This document shows, piece after piece, positions 37,372 through 47,463 of a DNA stretch of 64,000 nucleotides. The DNA is from Winogradskyella tangerina. Its GTDB lineage: Bacteria; Bacteroidota; Bacteroidia; Flavobacteriales; Flavobacteriaceae. A program made the translations under genes and the position numbers. The stretch is from assembly GCF_003260205.1 (NCBI RefSeq), contig NZ_QERF01000003.1, positions 309,730 through 373,729 of the forward strand, given 5' to 3'. The notes under the pieces are model-generated. The model was not told the origin of the DNA and did not search any database. It was given only the letters and a program-made list of their open reading frames with translations. Within the stretch, counting starts at the first letter, position 1. Each line of letters opens with the position of its first letter.

Positions 37372-38604
37372 ATGCCGAGGTATTTTCTTATCTTTTTTCT
37401 TTTCATTTTTAGTTTCAGTTTTAGTCAAACCAATATCACAGACCAAGTCAGTATTTTTTTAGACTGTAGAGTTTGCGACAGCGAATTTTTACGTCAGAAT
37501 TTAGGGAACACTCAATTTGTTAGAGACCAATTTTTAGGTGATGTACATGTCTTTGTAGTTACGCAAAGAAATGGTGCGGGCGGCAGAAGTTATGAGATGG
37601 AATTCATAGGGAAAAAGGAATTTGAAGCGATAAGCTATAAGCTTACTTTTTCTACTGATGCTAACATGACCAGAGATGAAGAACGTAAACGCGTTCTTGA
37701 ATATCTCAAACTAGGATTGGTGAGATATTGGATCGCCAATGGCACTATCGATGACGTGAAGGTAAGTGTGCCTGTCCCAAATGCCGAAGAAGAGGAGGTT
37801 GAAGAGGATGACCCATGGGATTATTGGTTATTTCAAGTTGGTGCCGGCGGATTTTTTGACGGACAAGAACAAAGCCGATTCAGCAATATCAATGTGAATT
37901 TCTCTGCACGACGTGTAACTGAAAAGAATAAATTTTCGCTTCGTGCGCGGTTCAGTGAAAGTCGAAATATATTCGAGTTTGAAGGTGAAGAGATCGTTGG
38001 AATTAACGACCGTAAATTTTTAAATGTCAGTGATATTTTGAGTATCAATGATCACTGGTCTTATGGATTTTTTGGAAGTATTGGCTCTTCAACATTTAAT
38101 AATACCGATCTGCAATGGACATTCAGACCGGCTTTAGAATATAGTTTTTTCAAATACGAAGATTCAGCTAAAAAACAATTGACCATCTCCTATAGAAATG
38201 GTGTTCGGTTTAATGAATATATCGAAAGAACCGTGTTCAATAAAACAGAAGAATATTTATGGGAACACGGTGTGCAAGTTGGGGGTAGAATTAACCAAGA
38301 ATGGGGAAATTTCAACGCTGAAGTTTCCTATAACCAATTTCTCAACGAAGAGAATTTATACGCTATCAACTTTTTTATAGGCACTAGAATACGCTTGTTC
38401 AAAGGGTTCAACTTTAATGTAAGCGGCAGTTATTCCATTACCAGAAACCAGATAAACCTTCCTGGTGGTGACTTATCACTTGAAGAATTATTATTACAGC
38501 AACAACAATTACAATCGGGTTACAATTACTTCGTAAACGTAGGCTTTAGTTATGCCTTTGGGTCAATTTATAATACGATAGTAAATCCAAGGTTTGATTT
38601 CTAA
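37372..38604 (+). CDS. Hypothetical envelope protein with predicted beta-barrel
   Basis: 410 residues. Signal peptide MPRYFLIFFLFIFSFSFSQ. Residues about 20-125 form an alpha/beta domain with CRVCDSEFLRQN and DVHVFVVTQRNGAGG. An acidic linker follows (EEEEVEEDDPWDYW, near 144). From there the protein is beta-rich with alternating aromatic residues (YGFFGSIGSSTFNN, GFNFNVSGSYSITRNQ), ending in NPRFDF with a C-terminal Phe, as for outer-membrane barrels. Family unknown to me. A 154-bp spacer separates it from the lipoprotein gene. Confidence 0.75.
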   Translation: MPRYFLIFFLFIFSFSFSQTNITDQVSIFLDCRVCDSEFLRQNLGNTQFVRDQFLGDVHVFVVTQRNGAGGRSYEMEFIGKKEFEAISYKLTFSTDANMTRDEERKRVLEYLKLGLVRYWIANGTIDDVKVSVPVPNAEEEEVEEDDPWDYWLFQVGAGGFFDGQEQSRFSNINVNFSARRVTEKNKFSLRARFSESRNIFEFEGEEIVGINDRKFLNVSDILSINDHWSYGFFGSIGSSTFNNTDLQWTFRPALEYSFFKYEDSAKKQLTISYRNGVRFNEYIERTVFNKTEEYLWEHGVQVGGRINQEWGNFNAEVSYNQFLNEENLYAINFFIGTRIRLFKGFNFNVSGSYSITRNQINLPGGDLSLEELLLQQQQLQSGYNYFVNVGFSYAFGSIYNTIVNPRFDF

Positions 38605-38642
38605 TTAAAACCATTCTAAATAAATAATTATGACAACCGTCA

Positions 38643-38674
38643 GTTGTTATTACGTGCTTTGTAGTGTATTTTTG
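38643..38674 (+). promoter_or_regulatory. Promoter of sdhCAB
   Basis: GTTG at 38643-38646 and TATTTTTG at 38667-38674 are separated by 20 bp, matching the Bacteroidota -33/-7 pattern. They lie 30 bp before the sdhC start. Confidence 0.65.
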
Positions 38675-38703
38675 CAAGACTAAACAAAAAGATTAGATCT
38701 ACA

Positions 38704-39390
38704 ATGAGCGGAATTCTGAATTCTTCGATTGGAAGAAAGTTTGCCATGGCACTTTCGGCACTCTTCCTAATGATTTTTCTAGTAATGCATGTTTCCATAA
38801 ATTTTACTTCAGTTTTTAGTGAAGAACTGTTTAACAATTTATCCCATTTTATGGGCACGAATCCTTTGATTCAAGGTGTTATGCAACCAATATTGATTAT
38901 TGGAGTTATTTTTCACTTTGTGATGGGCTTTGTACTAGAAGCCAAAAACAAAGCGTCTAGAGGTGTTAAATATGCTAGTAACTCGGCAAAAGACAATTCA
39001 ACCTGGATGTCTAGAAATATGTTATTAACCGGCGTGGTTGTGTTGGCCTTTTTAGGTTTACACATGTACGATTTCTGGGTACACGAAATGACCGTAAAGT
39101 ATGTTGAGGGCGATATGAGTGGTTTAATAGACCCTAACAATGCCGATTCTGGATTTAGATATTACGAAGAACTTCGTGAAAAGTTTGTTAGTCCGGTAAG
39201 AGTAGGAATCTATGTAGTAGCTTTTGTGTTATTAGCACTTCACTTATTACACGGGTTCAATTCATCTTTCCAATCGATAGGTGCCAATAATAAATACGTT
39301 AAAAGCCTCAAAGGTTTTAGCAAAGTTTATTCAATCGGAATCCCTGCGTTGTTTATTTTCATTGCAGTCTTCCATCACTTTACCCATTAA
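38704..39390 (+). CDS. sdhC: Succinate dehydrogenase cytochrome b subunit
   Basis: 228 residues with about five membrane segments, matching the single-subunit dihaem anchor of Bacteroidota/Wolinella-type complex II. Histidines suited to haem binding occur in MHVSINF, IFHFVMG, GLHMYDFW, LHLLHGFNSS and FHHFTH. It anchors SdhAB and passes electrons to menaquinone. First gene of sdhCAB, with 12 bp to sdhA. No sdhD is present, as expected for this type. Confidence 0.94.
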   Translation: MSGILNSSIGRKFAMALSALFLMIFLVMHVSINFTSVFSEELFNNLSHFMGTNPLIQGVMQPILIIGVIFHFVMGFVLEAKNKASRGVKYASNSAKDNSTWMSRNMLLTGVVVLAFLGLHMYDFWVHEMTVKYVEGDMSGLIDPNNADSGFRYYEELREKFVSPVRVGIYVVAFVLLALHLLHGFNSSFQSIGANNKYVKSLKGFSKVYSIGIPALFIFIAVFHHFTH

Positions 39391-39402
39391 AAAAAGATCA
39401 CT

Positions 39403-41403
39403 ATGTCAATATTAGATTCTAAAATACCAGAAGGTCCTTTAGCGGACAAGTGGACAAAACATAAAAACGATATTAACCTCGTTAACCCAGCCAACAAAAG
39501 ATTGATAGATATTATCATCGTTGGTACTGGTTTGGCCGGTGGTTCGGCTGCTGCAACACTTGCAGAATTAGGGTATAACGTAAAAGCATTTTGTTTTCAG
39601 GATTCACCAAGACGCGCACACTCTATTGCCGCACAAGGTGGTATTAATGCTGCAAAAAATTATCAAGGTGATGGTGATTCAACCTACAGATTATTCTATG
39701 ATACTGTAAAGGGAGGCGATTACCGCTCACGCGAAGCTAATGTTTATCGTTTAGCTGAAGTGTCAACAAATATCATTGACCAATGTGTTGCTCAAGGCGT
39801 ACCATTTGCAAGAGAGTACGGAGGATTACTAGATAACCGTTCTTTTGGAGGTGTTTTAGTTTCAAGAACTTTCTACGCGAAGGGTCAAACAGGTCAGCAA
39901 TTATTATTGGGTGCCTACGCAGCAATGAACCGTCAGATCGGTCGCGGAAAAATCAAAATGTATACCCGTCATGAAATGCTAGACGTCGTTATTGTCGACG
40001 GAAAAGCTCGAGGTATCATTGCACGTAATTTGGTAACCGGAGAAATTGAGCGTCACTCAGCTCACGCAGTTGTACTAGGAACAGGTGGTTACGGAAACGC
40101 ATTCTACCTTTCTACCTACGCAATGGGTTCTAACGTTACTGCCGCATGGAAAGCACACAAACGTGGAGCTTTCTTTGCAAATCCATGTTACACACAAATT
40201 CATCCAACATGTATCCCAGTTTCAGGAGATCATCAGTCTAAATTAACTCTGATGTCAGAGTCCTTAAGAAACGACGGTCGCATTTGGGTACCAAAACATA
40301 AGAAAGATGTTGAAGCTATTCGAAATGGTAGCTTAAAACCAACAGATCTTGCTGAAGAAGATCGCGATTATTACTTAGAGCGTCGTTACCCTGCGTTTGG
40401 TAACTTGGTTCCAAGAGACGTGGCATCAAGAGCGGCAAAAGAGCGTTGCGATGCAGGTTATGGTGTTAACCAAACAGGCGAAGCGGTGTATCTAGATTTT
40501 GCCTCTGCAATTGAGCGCTATGGTAAAGAGCAAGCCTATGTTAAGGGTCTCGATACGGAGGACATGAAAGTAGTGACCGATTTAGGTAAAAAAGTAGTGG
40601 AGAATAAATATGGAAACCTTTTCCAGATGTATGAAAAGATCGTGGATCAGAATCCATACGAAACGCCGATGATGATTTATCCTGCTGTACATTACACCAT
40701 GGGTGGTCTTTGGGTTGATTATAACTTAATGACAACTGTACCTGGTTTATATGCTATTGGTGAAGCAAACTTTTCAGATCATGGCGCTAACCGTCTAGGA
40801 GCGTCAGCATTAATGCAAGGTTTAGCAGATGGATATTTTGTGTTGCCTTATACGATAGGTGATTACTTAGCACACGATATTAGAACCGGACCAATTTCAA
40901 CAGAGACCAAAGAATTTGATGAGGCCGAGAAAAATGTAAGAGATTCAATTGATAAACTCATCAACAACAAAGGGACGAAATCTGTAGACCATTTCCATAA
41001 GCGATTAGGTAAGATCATGTGGAATAAATGCGGAATGGCAAGAAATGAAAAAGAACTTAAGGAAGCCATCAAGGAAATTGCTGAATTAAGAGAAGAATTC
41101 TATAAGGATGTATTTGTTCCTGGTGAACAAAATGAATACAATGAAGAATTGGCCAAAGCAGGACGCGTCGCTGATTTCTTAGAGCTCGGCGAACTATTTG
41201 CTAAAGATGCCTTAGAACGAAATGAATCGGCTGGTGGTCACTTTAGAGAGGAGTACCAAACTGAAGGTGGTGAGGCGCTTAGAGTAAAAGAATATCAATA
41301 CGTTTCTGCTTGGGAGTATAAGGGCCAACCAAGTGATGCAGTGCATCATAAGGAGCCTTTAGAATATGAAAATATTGAAGTGAAAGAGAGAAGTTACAAA
41401 TAA
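39403..41403 (+). CDS. sdhA: Succinate dehydrogenase flavoprotein subunit
   Basis: 666 residues. FAD-binding [17 protein letters not shown] near residue 42, and [14 protein letters not shown] with the His used for covalent [14 protein letters not shown] and [14 protein letters not shown] are in the capping and C-terminal parts. It oxidises succinate to fumarate in the TCA cycle. Part of the sdhCAB operon, 7 bp before sdhB. Confidence 0.97.
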   Translation: MSILDSKIPEGPLADKWTKHKNDINLVNPANKRLIDIIIVGTGLAGGSAAATLAELGYNVKAFCFQDSPRRAHSIAAQGGINAAKNYQGDGDSTYRLFYDTVKGGDYRSREANVYRLAEVSTNIIDQCVAQGVPFAREYGGLLDNRSFGGVLVSRTFYAKGQTGQQLLLGAYAAMNRQIGRGKIKMYTRHEMLDVVIVDGKARGIIARNLVTGEIERHSAHAVVLGTGGYGNAFYLSTYAMGSNVTAAWKAHKRGAFFANPCYTQIHPTCIPVSGDHQSKLTLMSESLRNDGRIWVPKHKKDVEAIRNGSLKPTDLAEEDRDYYLERRYPAFGNLVPRDVASRAAKERCDAGYGVNQTGEAVYLDFASAIERYGKEQAYVKGLDTEDMKVVTDLGKKVVENKYGNLFQMYEKIVDQNPYETPMMIYPAVHYTMGGLWVDYNLMTTVPGLYAIGEANFSDHGANRLGASALMQGLADGYFVLPYTIGDYLAHDIRTGPISTETKEFDEAEKNVRDSIDKLINNKGTKSVDHFHKRLGKIMWNKCGMARNEKELKEAIKEIAELREEFYKDVFVPGEQNEYNEELAKAGRVADFLELGELFAKDALERNESAGGHFREEYQTEGGEALRVKEYQYVSAWEYKGQPSDAVHHKEPLEYENIEVKERSYK

Positions 41404-41410
41404 AAAAGCT

Positions 41411-42160
41411 ATGATGAATTTAACATTAAAAATATGGCGTCAGAAAGACGCTAACGATAAAGGAAAGATTGTTGACTATCCGGTGAGCAATATTTCCCCA
41501 GATATGTCATTTTTAGAAATGCTAGATGTACTTAATCAGGAGCTCATTGAAAAAGGCGAATCGCCAGTGGCTTTTGATCATGATTGTAGAGAAGGCATCT
41601 GCGGAACATGTTCGCTATACATTAACGGTAGAGCTCATGGTCCTCAGACTAAAATTACAGCATGTCAGTTACACATGCGTAGTTTCAAAGATGGCGATAC
41701 TATTTATATAGAACCATGGAGAGCAAAGGCATTTCCAGTTGTAAAAGATCTGATTGTAGATCGTTCGTCATTCGACCGTATCCAACAAGCAGGTGGTTTT
41801 ATTTCCGTGAATACCTCGGGTAATACACAAGATGCTAATGCCATTCCAATCGAAAAGGAAAATGCAGACAAGGCATTCGATGCAGCAACATGTATTGGTT
41901 GTGGTGCTTGTGTTGCAAGTTGTAAAAACTCTTCGGCGATGCTGTTTGTATCAGCGAAAGTATCGCAGTTTGCATTATTACCACAAGGACAAGTAGAAGC
42001 TACGAGCCGTGTTTTAAATATGGTGAAGCAAATGGATGAAGAAGGCTTCGGAAACTGTACCAATACCGGTGCCTGTGAAGTAGAGTGTCCTAAAGGTATT
42101 TCTTTGGAAAATATCGCGAGAATGAATCGTGAATATTTAGCGGCGAGTTTAAAAGGCTAA
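41411..42160 (+). CDS. sdhB: Succinate dehydrogenase iron-sulfur subunit
   Basis: 249 residues. Cysteine sets for the three clusters are intact: [15 protein letters not shown] with a following TACQLHM for [2Fe-2S], [14 protein letters not shown] for [4Fe-4S], and [15 protein letters not shown] for [3Fe-4S]. It carries electrons from SdhA to the SdhC haems. Last gene of the operon; a hairpin terminator follows. Confidence 0.97.
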   Translation: MMNLTLKIWRQKDANDKGKIVDYPVSNISPDMSFLEMLDVLNQELIEKGESPVAFDHDCREGICGTCSLYINGRAHGPQTKITACQLHMRSFKDGDTIYIEPWRAKAFPVVKDLIVDRSSFDRIQQAGGFISVNTSGNTQDANAIPIEKENADKAFDAATCIGCGACVASCKNSSAMLFVSAKVSQFALLPQGQVEATSRVLNMVKQMDEEGFGNCTNTGACEVECPKGISLENIARMNREYLAASLKG

Positions 42161-42181
42161 ATATCCAGAATATAGTTTTTG

Positions 42182-42210
42182 AAAATCCTAGGCTATGCTT
42201 AGGATTTTTG
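42182..42210 (+). terminator. Rho-independent terminator after sdhB
   Basis: AAATCCTA and TTAGGATTT pair as an 8-bp stem around an 8-9-base loop, followed by a T-rich tail. It lies 22 bp after the sdhB stop. Confidence 0.75.
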
Positions 42211-42235
42211 TTTTATTTGAAAACAAATCCCTAAC

Positions 42236-43141
42236 ATGAAAAAATACTATTTAATCCTGTTTCTTACAGCGATCTCTTTGTCGGGTTGTGCACAAGAACC
42301 ATCCAAGGAAGCTTATAAGTTTGATAGCGATAAGCTGCTTGAACGCTGCGAAATATTAAGTTCAGATAAATACGGTGGTCGTGAAACCGAGAAAAGCGGA
42401 AATGATTCTGCACGAGCTTATATAATAAATGAGTTTAAGAAAATTGGTGTAACGGGCTACGATGGTAATTTTGAACAACCATTTTCGTTTAGCTCAAGAA
42501 ATAAAATGATTAATGGGGTTAATATTTTAGGCGAAATTAAAGGGAGTGAACATCCCGATAAATACATTGTTGTAAGTGCACATTACGATCATGTGGGTAC
42601 AAGAAATGATATTATTTATAATGGTGCTGACGATAATGCATCAGGTGTATCTGCCTTACTAAGTTTTGCCGAATACCTTAAAGCAAATCCACCGAAACAT
42701 TCTGTTTTATTTGCTGCTTTTGATGCGGAAGAAATGGGTCTTCAAGGGGCCAAGTATTTTGTGAAAACCATAGAAAAAGAAAAGGTTCTTCTTAATATTA
42801 ATATGGATATGATAAGTCGTAGTCCTAAGAACGAATTATATGTTGTAGGCGGAAGATATCATCAACCCTTGGAAAATATCATCGCAGAATTTGACAACCC
42901 TACATCAACCAAACTTCTAGTAGGACACGATGGATCTGATGGTAAACAAGACTGGACCTGGTCTTCAGATCACGGTCCGTTTTATCAAAAAGGAATCCCC
43001 TTTTTATATTTTGGTAACGAGGATCATAAAGACTATCATAAACCCTCCGACGATTTTGATAAGATTACACTGCAATTCTATAAAAATGCAGTAGAAATTA
43101 TTTTATCTATCTTACTGCAGATTGATGAAATTGGTGTTTAA
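42236..43141 (+). CDS. M28-family zinc metallopeptidase lipoprotein
   Basis: 301 residues. Lipobox SGCAQ (Cys18). The M28 dinuclear zinc ligands are all visible: SAHYDHVG (His), GADDNASG (Asp), FDAEEMGLQG (Glu-Glu), NMDMI (Asp), and HKDYHKPSDD (His). The family contains aminopeptidases and related hydrolases. The lipid anchor places it in the periplasm or on the surface. A membrane MutS-like gene begins 5 bp later, so the two are co-transcribed although no functional link is obvious. Confidence 0.9.
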   Translation: MKKYYLILFLTAISLSGCAQEPSKEAYKFDSDKLLERCEILSSDKYGGRETEKSGNDSARAYIINEFKKIGVTGYDGNFEQPFSFSSRNKMINGVNILGEIKGSEHPDKYIVVSAHYDHVGTRNDIIYNGADDNASGVSALLSFAEYLKANPPKHSVLFAAFDAEEMGLQGAKYFVKTIEKEKVLLNINMDMISRSPKNELYVVGGRYHQPLENIIAEFDNPTSTKLLVGHDGSDGKQDWTWSSDHGPFYQKGIPFLYFGNEDHKDYHKPSDDFDKITLQFYKNAVEIILSILLQIDEIGV

Positions 43142-43146
43142 TTCTT

Positions 43147-44925
43147 ATGCACAACCCAAAGAAATTCTATAAAGAGCTAGTAACTTATAATAAAACAGAG
43201 GCCAAACGTATTTACAAGCAGATGGGCCTGCTCAGTGTTATACGCCTTGCGGTATTTGCCTTAACAACATTTGGTATTTATTTAAGCATTTCAAATTGGA
43301 AAATTGTTATACCCATTGCGGTTGTTGGTATCACCCTTTTTCTTTTGTTACTTTCGAGATATACCGATTTAAAAGCTAAAAGAGCACTTCACAAACGCTT
43401 GGTAAGAATTAATAAAGATGAACTGAAAATTGCATCAGGTGATTTTCATGATAGAGCAGATGGATTAGAATTTCAAAACGCTAAGCATGCTTTTAGTTTA
43501 GATATTGATCTGTTCGGGCGAGGTTCCTTCTTTCAATTTATAAACCGAACTTCAATAAAAGAAGGCACACAAACCTTAGCAGAACATTTACTTGCAAATA
43601 ATATTTCTAATATAGAGGACAGGCAAGAAGCAATAAAAGAACTCTCAGCCCTTCCGAAGTGGAGACAACAATATGCAGGAATTGCCCAAGGTGTGGATAT
43701 TCAATATTCAGCACAGTCAATTATTAGCTGGCTGAAAAACTATACACCCTTTTTAAATAGAACGATGTATTGGATAACCATTGGCTTTACCATTGCTTCT
43801 GTTGCTTTAATTGTATTAGGAATTCTTGAAATTCTGCCTATCGATTATGCGGGTTATTGGTTGTTATTTGGACTTGCAATTACTGGGCGATTTTTGAAAT
43901 CCATAAATAAAGTTGCAGAGAATACAGGGAAGGCTAAGGATACCTTCAGGCAATATGCGCTACTGTTGGAGCAAATCGAAAATCAACAATTTAATTCAAA
44001 ACTCCTCAAAACACAACAAGAGAAGATTCAGTCTGAAGGCATTAAGGCATCTGCTATTTTTTCAAAATTCTCAAAGGCATTAGATGCTTTAGATAACAGG
44101 AATAATTTAATCTCGGCGATTTTTGGTAATGGCTATTCGCTTTGGGATATACGACAAACTTTCCATATCGAACAGTGGATTGAGCAGTATGCAGATAAAG
44201 TTGAAGACTGGTTTGAAGTGGTTACTTTTTTTGATGCTTATAATAGTTTTGGCAACTATGCCTACAATCATCATGGTTTTAGTTACCCTGAGATTACTGA
44301 TCAACATGAAACCATAAAGGCAACTGCTCTTGGACATCCTTTACTTAAATCAGAGAAACGTATTACTAGTGATGTAATTTTGAATGAAGAACAATTCTTT
44401 ATTGTAACTGGTGCTAATATGGCTGGAAAAAGTACCTTTTTAAGAACCGTCGGGCTCCATATTGTCATGGCCAATGTAGGATTGCCAGTTTGTGCAGAAG
44501 AGAGCCGATATAAGCCAATAAAGTTGATCACAAGTATGCGCACTACAGATTCACTCACCGATGACAGCTCGTACTTTTTTTCTGAATTGACCCGTTTGAA
44601 ATTTATAGTTGATACCATTGAAAACCACAATAATTATTTTGTGATTTTAGACGAAATATTGAAAGGCACCAACAGCACAGATAAAGCTATTGGTTCTAAG
44701 AAATTTGTTGAGCGATTAGTAAATTTAAAGGCCACAGGAATAATTGCAACCCACGATCTTAGTTTAACGGAGATCGCCTCTGAATTAGACGCAGTAGAGA
44801 ACTACTTTTTTGATGCACAGATCGTCAATGATGAACTCTATTTTGATTATAAGTTGAAGCAAGGTGTTTGCCAAAACATGAATGCTAGTTTCTTATTAAA
44901 AAAGATGCGAATAGTAGATCAATAA
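43147..44925 (+). CDS. Membrane-anchored MutS-like ATPase
   Basis: 592 residues. The C-terminal third is a MutS domain V ATPase: GANMAGKSTFLRTVG (Walker A, near residue 420), DDSSYFFSEL, FVILDEILKGTNSTD (Walker B) and ATHDLSL. The N-terminal mismatch-recognition and connector domains of MutS1 are absent. Instead there are two hydrophobic hairpins, at about residues 28-72 and 204-245, predicting membrane insertion. Such shortened MutS relatives recur in Bacteroidota with unknown function; mismatch repair is unlikely. Confidence 0.88.
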   Translation: MHNPKKFYKELVTYNKTEAKRIYKQMGLLSVIRLAVFALTTFGIYLSISNWKIVIPIAVVGITLFLLLLSRYTDLKAKRALHKRLVRINKDELKIASGDFHDRADGLEFQNAKHAFSLDIDLFGRGSFFQFINRTSIKEGTQTLAEHLLANNISNIEDRQEAIKELSALPKWRQQYAGIAQGVDIQYSAQSIISWLKNYTPFLNRTMYWITIGFTIASVALIVLGILEILPIDYAGYWLLFGLAITGRFLKSINKVAENTGKAKDTFRQYALLLEQIENQQFNSKLLKTQQEKIQSEGIKASAIFSKFSKALDALDNRNNLISAIFGNGYSLWDIRQTFHIEQWIEQYADKVEDWFEVVTFFDAYNSFGNYAYNHHGFSYPEITDQHETIKATALGHPLLKSEKRITSDVILNEEQFFIVTGANMAGKSTFLRTVGLHIVMANVGLPVCAEESRYKPIKLITSMRTTDSLTDDSSYFFSELTRLKFIVDTIENHNNYFVILDEILKGTNSTDKAIGSKKFVERLVNLKATGIIATHDLSLTEIASELDAVENYFFDAQIVNDELYFDYKLKQGVCQNMNASFLLKKMRIVDQ

Positions 44926-44951
44926 AAAACCCTTTCTATTTTTAGAAAGGG
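44924..44951 (-). terminator. Terminator of rplU-rpmA
   Basis: CCCTTTCTA (44930-44938) and TAGAAAGGG (44943-44951) form a 9-bp stem with a 4-base loop. On the minus strand it is followed by six T, so it terminates the rpmA transcript; on the plus side there is no T-run. Confidence 0.8.
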
Positions 44952-44976
44952 CTAATATCTTAAGAAGTTCTGTGTC

Positions 44977-45237
44977 TTAAGCCTCAAACGGCGCTATAGA
45001 AACATACGACTTATTGTCTTTCTTCTTAGTAAATTGTACAATACCATCAACTTTAGCATGTAAAGTGTGGTCTTTGCCTTGGTATACATTTTCACCTGGG
45101 TGATGCGTATTACCACGTTGTCTTACGATGATGTTCCCAGCAACTGCAGCTTGTCCACCAAAAATCTTAACACCTAAGCGTTTCGATTCTGATTCTCTAC
45201 CGTTTTTAGAACTACCAACTCCTTTTTTATGAGCCAT
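44977..45237 (-). CDS. rpmA: 50S ribosomal protein L27
   Basis: 86 residues. [22 protein letters not shown] and [16 protein letters not shown] are typical of L27, whose N-terminal tail reaches the peptidyl transferase centre. The N-terminus starts MAHKKG, with no cleavable extension of the Firmicutes kind. It follows rplU by 26 bp. Confidence 0.97.
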   Translation of the reverse strand: MAHKKGVGSSKNGRESESKRLGVKIFGGQAAVAGNIIVRQRGNTHHPGENVYQGKDHTLHAKVDGIVQFTKKKDNKSYVSIAPFEA

Positions 45238-45263
45238 TGTCTTTAGGTTTTAATGTTAATATT

Positions 45264-45836
45264 TTAGCTTAAAGCAGCAATAAGGTCGGCTTTCTTCATT
45301 GAAGAAATTCCTTCGATTCCTTTAGCCTTTGCCATCTCTTTTAATTGAGCTACTGTAAATTTACTTAAGTCTTGAGTTCCCTCTTCAACTTTTGCAGCTG
45401 GCTTGGCTTCTGCTTTTGGTGCTTCTTTTTTCGTTGTGTCAGCTTTAGCTTTAGCGCTAGCTGATTCTTTTTTTGCAGCAGCTTTATCATCTTTAGCTTT
45501 AGCCGTAGTTGATTTTTTAGCTCCTGATGCTGTGATGCCTTCAATAACGATTTCAGTTAAAGGTTGTCTGTGTCCGTTTTTCACACGGTAACCTTTACGT
45601 CTTTTCTTTTTGAAAACGATCACCTTATCACCTTTAAGGTGCTTTAAGACTTTTGCACTAACTTGTGCTCCGTCTATAGCTGGGGCGCCTAAAGTAACAT
45701 CGTTACCATTTCCTATTAGAAGAACATTATCGAAATTTACTTTCTTACCTTCTTCAGTAGATAAACGGTTAACAAAAACTTTCTGGTCTTTCTCAACTTT
45801 AAATTGATGCCCTGCTATCTCTACAATTGCGTACAT
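45264..45836 (-). CDS. rplU: 50S ribosomal protein L21 with C-terminal SAP-like extension
   Basis: 190 residues, about 85 more than a standard L21. Residues 1-102 are canonical L21 (MYAIVEIAGHQFKVEKDQ, KRRKGYRVKNGHRQPLT). Residues 105-150 are a lysine/alanine low-complexity linker, and the last 35 (LSKFTVAQLKEMAKAKGIEG and on) match a SAP/Rho N-terminal type helix-turn-helix motif. L21 binds 23S rRNA near helix 103; the extra domain could bind nucleic acid. Similar extensions occur in other Flavobacteriia, from memory. Co-transcribed with rpmA. Confidence 0.94.
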   Translation of the reverse strand: MYAIVEIAGHQFKVEKDQKVFVNRLSTEEGKKVNFDNVLLIGNGNDVTLGAPAIDGAQVSAKVLKHLKGDKVIVFKKKRRKGYRVKNGHRQPLTEIVIEGITASGAKKSTTAKAKDDKAAAKKESASAKAKADTTKKEAPKAEAKPAAKVEEGTQDLSKFTVAQLKEMAKAKGIEGISSMKKADLIAALS

Positions 45837-45896
45837 AGCGTAACGTTTTTATTAATTTGTTTATTAATCAAAATTGCTTTTCTCTGAAAGCGGATG

Positions 45897-45927
45897 CAAA
45901 TATACTCCTAAATTCCTAATCTACAAA
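45897..45927 (-). promoter_or_regulatory. Promoter of rplU-rpmA
   Basis: On the minus strand TTTG (45924-45927) and TATATTTG (45897-45904) are spaced by 19 bp, a full match to the Bacteroidota -33/-7 consensus. The element lies about 60 bp upstream of the rplU ATG, leaving a leader long enough for ribosomal-protein feedback, though no conserved structure was recognised. Confidence 0.75.
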
Positions 45928-46122
45928 CGATTTTGGGCTTTTCGGCAAGTATATTGCATAATTAAAGTTTTGTGATGTGTGGAATAAACTAAATAATGGA
46001 GTTTTTACATCTTATTATGATAAAAAAGAGCAATCATTCCTTATTTTTGCTAGACTTTGTGTAACAATTCGCACAAAGGGTAGTCAAACACTAGAACAAT
46101 TTTAATTTAAACACATTTAATA

Positions 46123-47457
46123 ATGAAAAAAAGCTTATTCGCTATGGCACTCTTGTTGTTCATTGGTAGCTATTCCAATGCACAGCAAGTAGAATTTGAA
46201 GAATATGATTTGAATAACGGATTGCACGTTATTCTGCATCAGGATAATTCGGCACCGGTGGTTACAGTTGGCGTCATGTATGATGTTGGAGGTAAAGACT
46301 TAGGTGGAAGTCCTGAAACTGGTTTAAGAACCGGATTTGCTCATTTCTTTGAGCATCTTTTATTTGAAGGAACAAAAAATATTAACCGTGGAGAATGGTT
46401 CGAGATTGTGTCTTCAAACGGTGGAAGCAACAATGCTAACACATCGCAAGACAGAACTTATTATTACGAAGTATTCCCCTCTAACAACCTAGAATTAGGG
46501 TTGTGGATGGAATCTGAGCGTATGCTTCACCCAGTAATTGATCAGGTTGGCGTAGATACTCAGAATGAAGTTGTAAAGGAAGAAAAGCGTCTTCGTTATG
46601 ACAACTCACCTTACGGACAGATTTTATTCGCTATAAATGAGGCCTTGTTCGACAAGCATCCTTATAAGTTTAAGAATATTGGTGAAATGGAAGACTTAGA
46701 TGCGTCTACACTTGCAGAATTTCAGGCATATTTTAAAAAATGGTATGTACCAAATAATGCCACTTTAGTAGTAACTGGTGATATGGATGTTGAAGAAACT
46801 AAGGCTATGATCGAATCTTATTTCGGAGAAATTCCGAAAGGAGAAAAACCAGTGCGTGTAGTTCCTAAAGAAGATCCTATCACCGAGACTATTAAAACAA
46901 AATACTACGATCCAAATATTCAAATACCAGCTATTATCGCAGCATATAGAACACCTGGTTATGGTACAAGAGATTCATATATTTTAAATATGGTGTCTTC
47001 GTATTTAAGTGGTGGTAAGAGTTCTGTTTTATATAAGAAATTAGTAGATGAGCAAAAACAAGCTCTAGCGGTTCAGGCTGTAAATATTGGGCAAAGAGAC
47101 TATGGTGTTTATGCGTTATTCGGATTACCACTAGGTGACGTGTCTCTCGCGACACTTTTAGCCGAAATGGATGAAGAAATCGTAAAAATGCAAAATGAAT
47201 TGATTTCTGAACGCGATTACGAAAAACTTCAAAATCAGTTTGAAAATCAATTTGTGAATTCAAACTCAAGCATGCAAGGTATTGCTAGTTCATTGGCAAC
47301 GTATCAAATGCTTTACGGCGATGTAAATCTCATCAACAACGAAATAGAAATATATCGTTCAATTACTAGAGAAGAAATTCAGGCTGCGGTGAAGAAATAT
47401 CTTAATCCTAACCAACGTGTTGAATTAGAGTATTTACCAAAAAAGAATGAGCAATAA
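46123..47457 (+). CDS. M16-family zinc peptidase (catalytic subunit)
   Basis: 444 residues. Signal peptide MKKSLFAMALLLFIGSYSNAQ. The inverted zinc motif is intact, H74-F-F-E77-H78, followed about 75 residues on by NEVVKEEKRLR with the third ligand Glu. NPNN..LVVTGD and the second M16 half follow. M16 enzymes degrade peptides in a closed chamber, often as two-subunit complexes with one active and one inactive partner. The next gene, 6 bp later, encodes such a partner, so a periplasmic heterodimer is likely. Confidence 0.92.
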   Translation: MKKSLFAMALLLFIGSYSNAQQVEFEEYDLNNGLHVILHQDNSAPVVTVGVMYDVGGKDLGGSPETGLRTGFAHFFEHLLFEGTKNINRGEWFEIVSSNGGSNNANTSQDRTYYYEVFPSNNLELGLWMESERMLHPVIDQVGVDTQNEVVKEEKRLRYDNSPYGQILFAINEALFDKHPYKFKNIGEMEDLDASTLAEFQAYFKKWYVPNNATLVVTGDMDVEETKAMIESYFGEIPKGEKPVRVVPKEDPITETIKTKYYDPNIQIPAIIAAYRTPGYGTRDSYILNMVSSYLSGGKSSVLYKKLVDEQKQALAVQAVNIGQRDYGVYALFGLPLGDVSLATLLAEMDEEIVKMQNELISERDYEKLQNQFENQFVNSNSSMQGIASSLATYQMLYGDVNLINNEIEIYRSITREEIQAAVKKYLNPNQRVELEYLPKKNEQ

Positions 47458-47463
47458 AATCAA

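Noticed and set aside
43147..44925. Annotation as a mismatch repair mutS gene
   Set aside because: The mismatch-recognition and connector domains are missing and membrane hairpins are present, so only the ATPase domain is shared.
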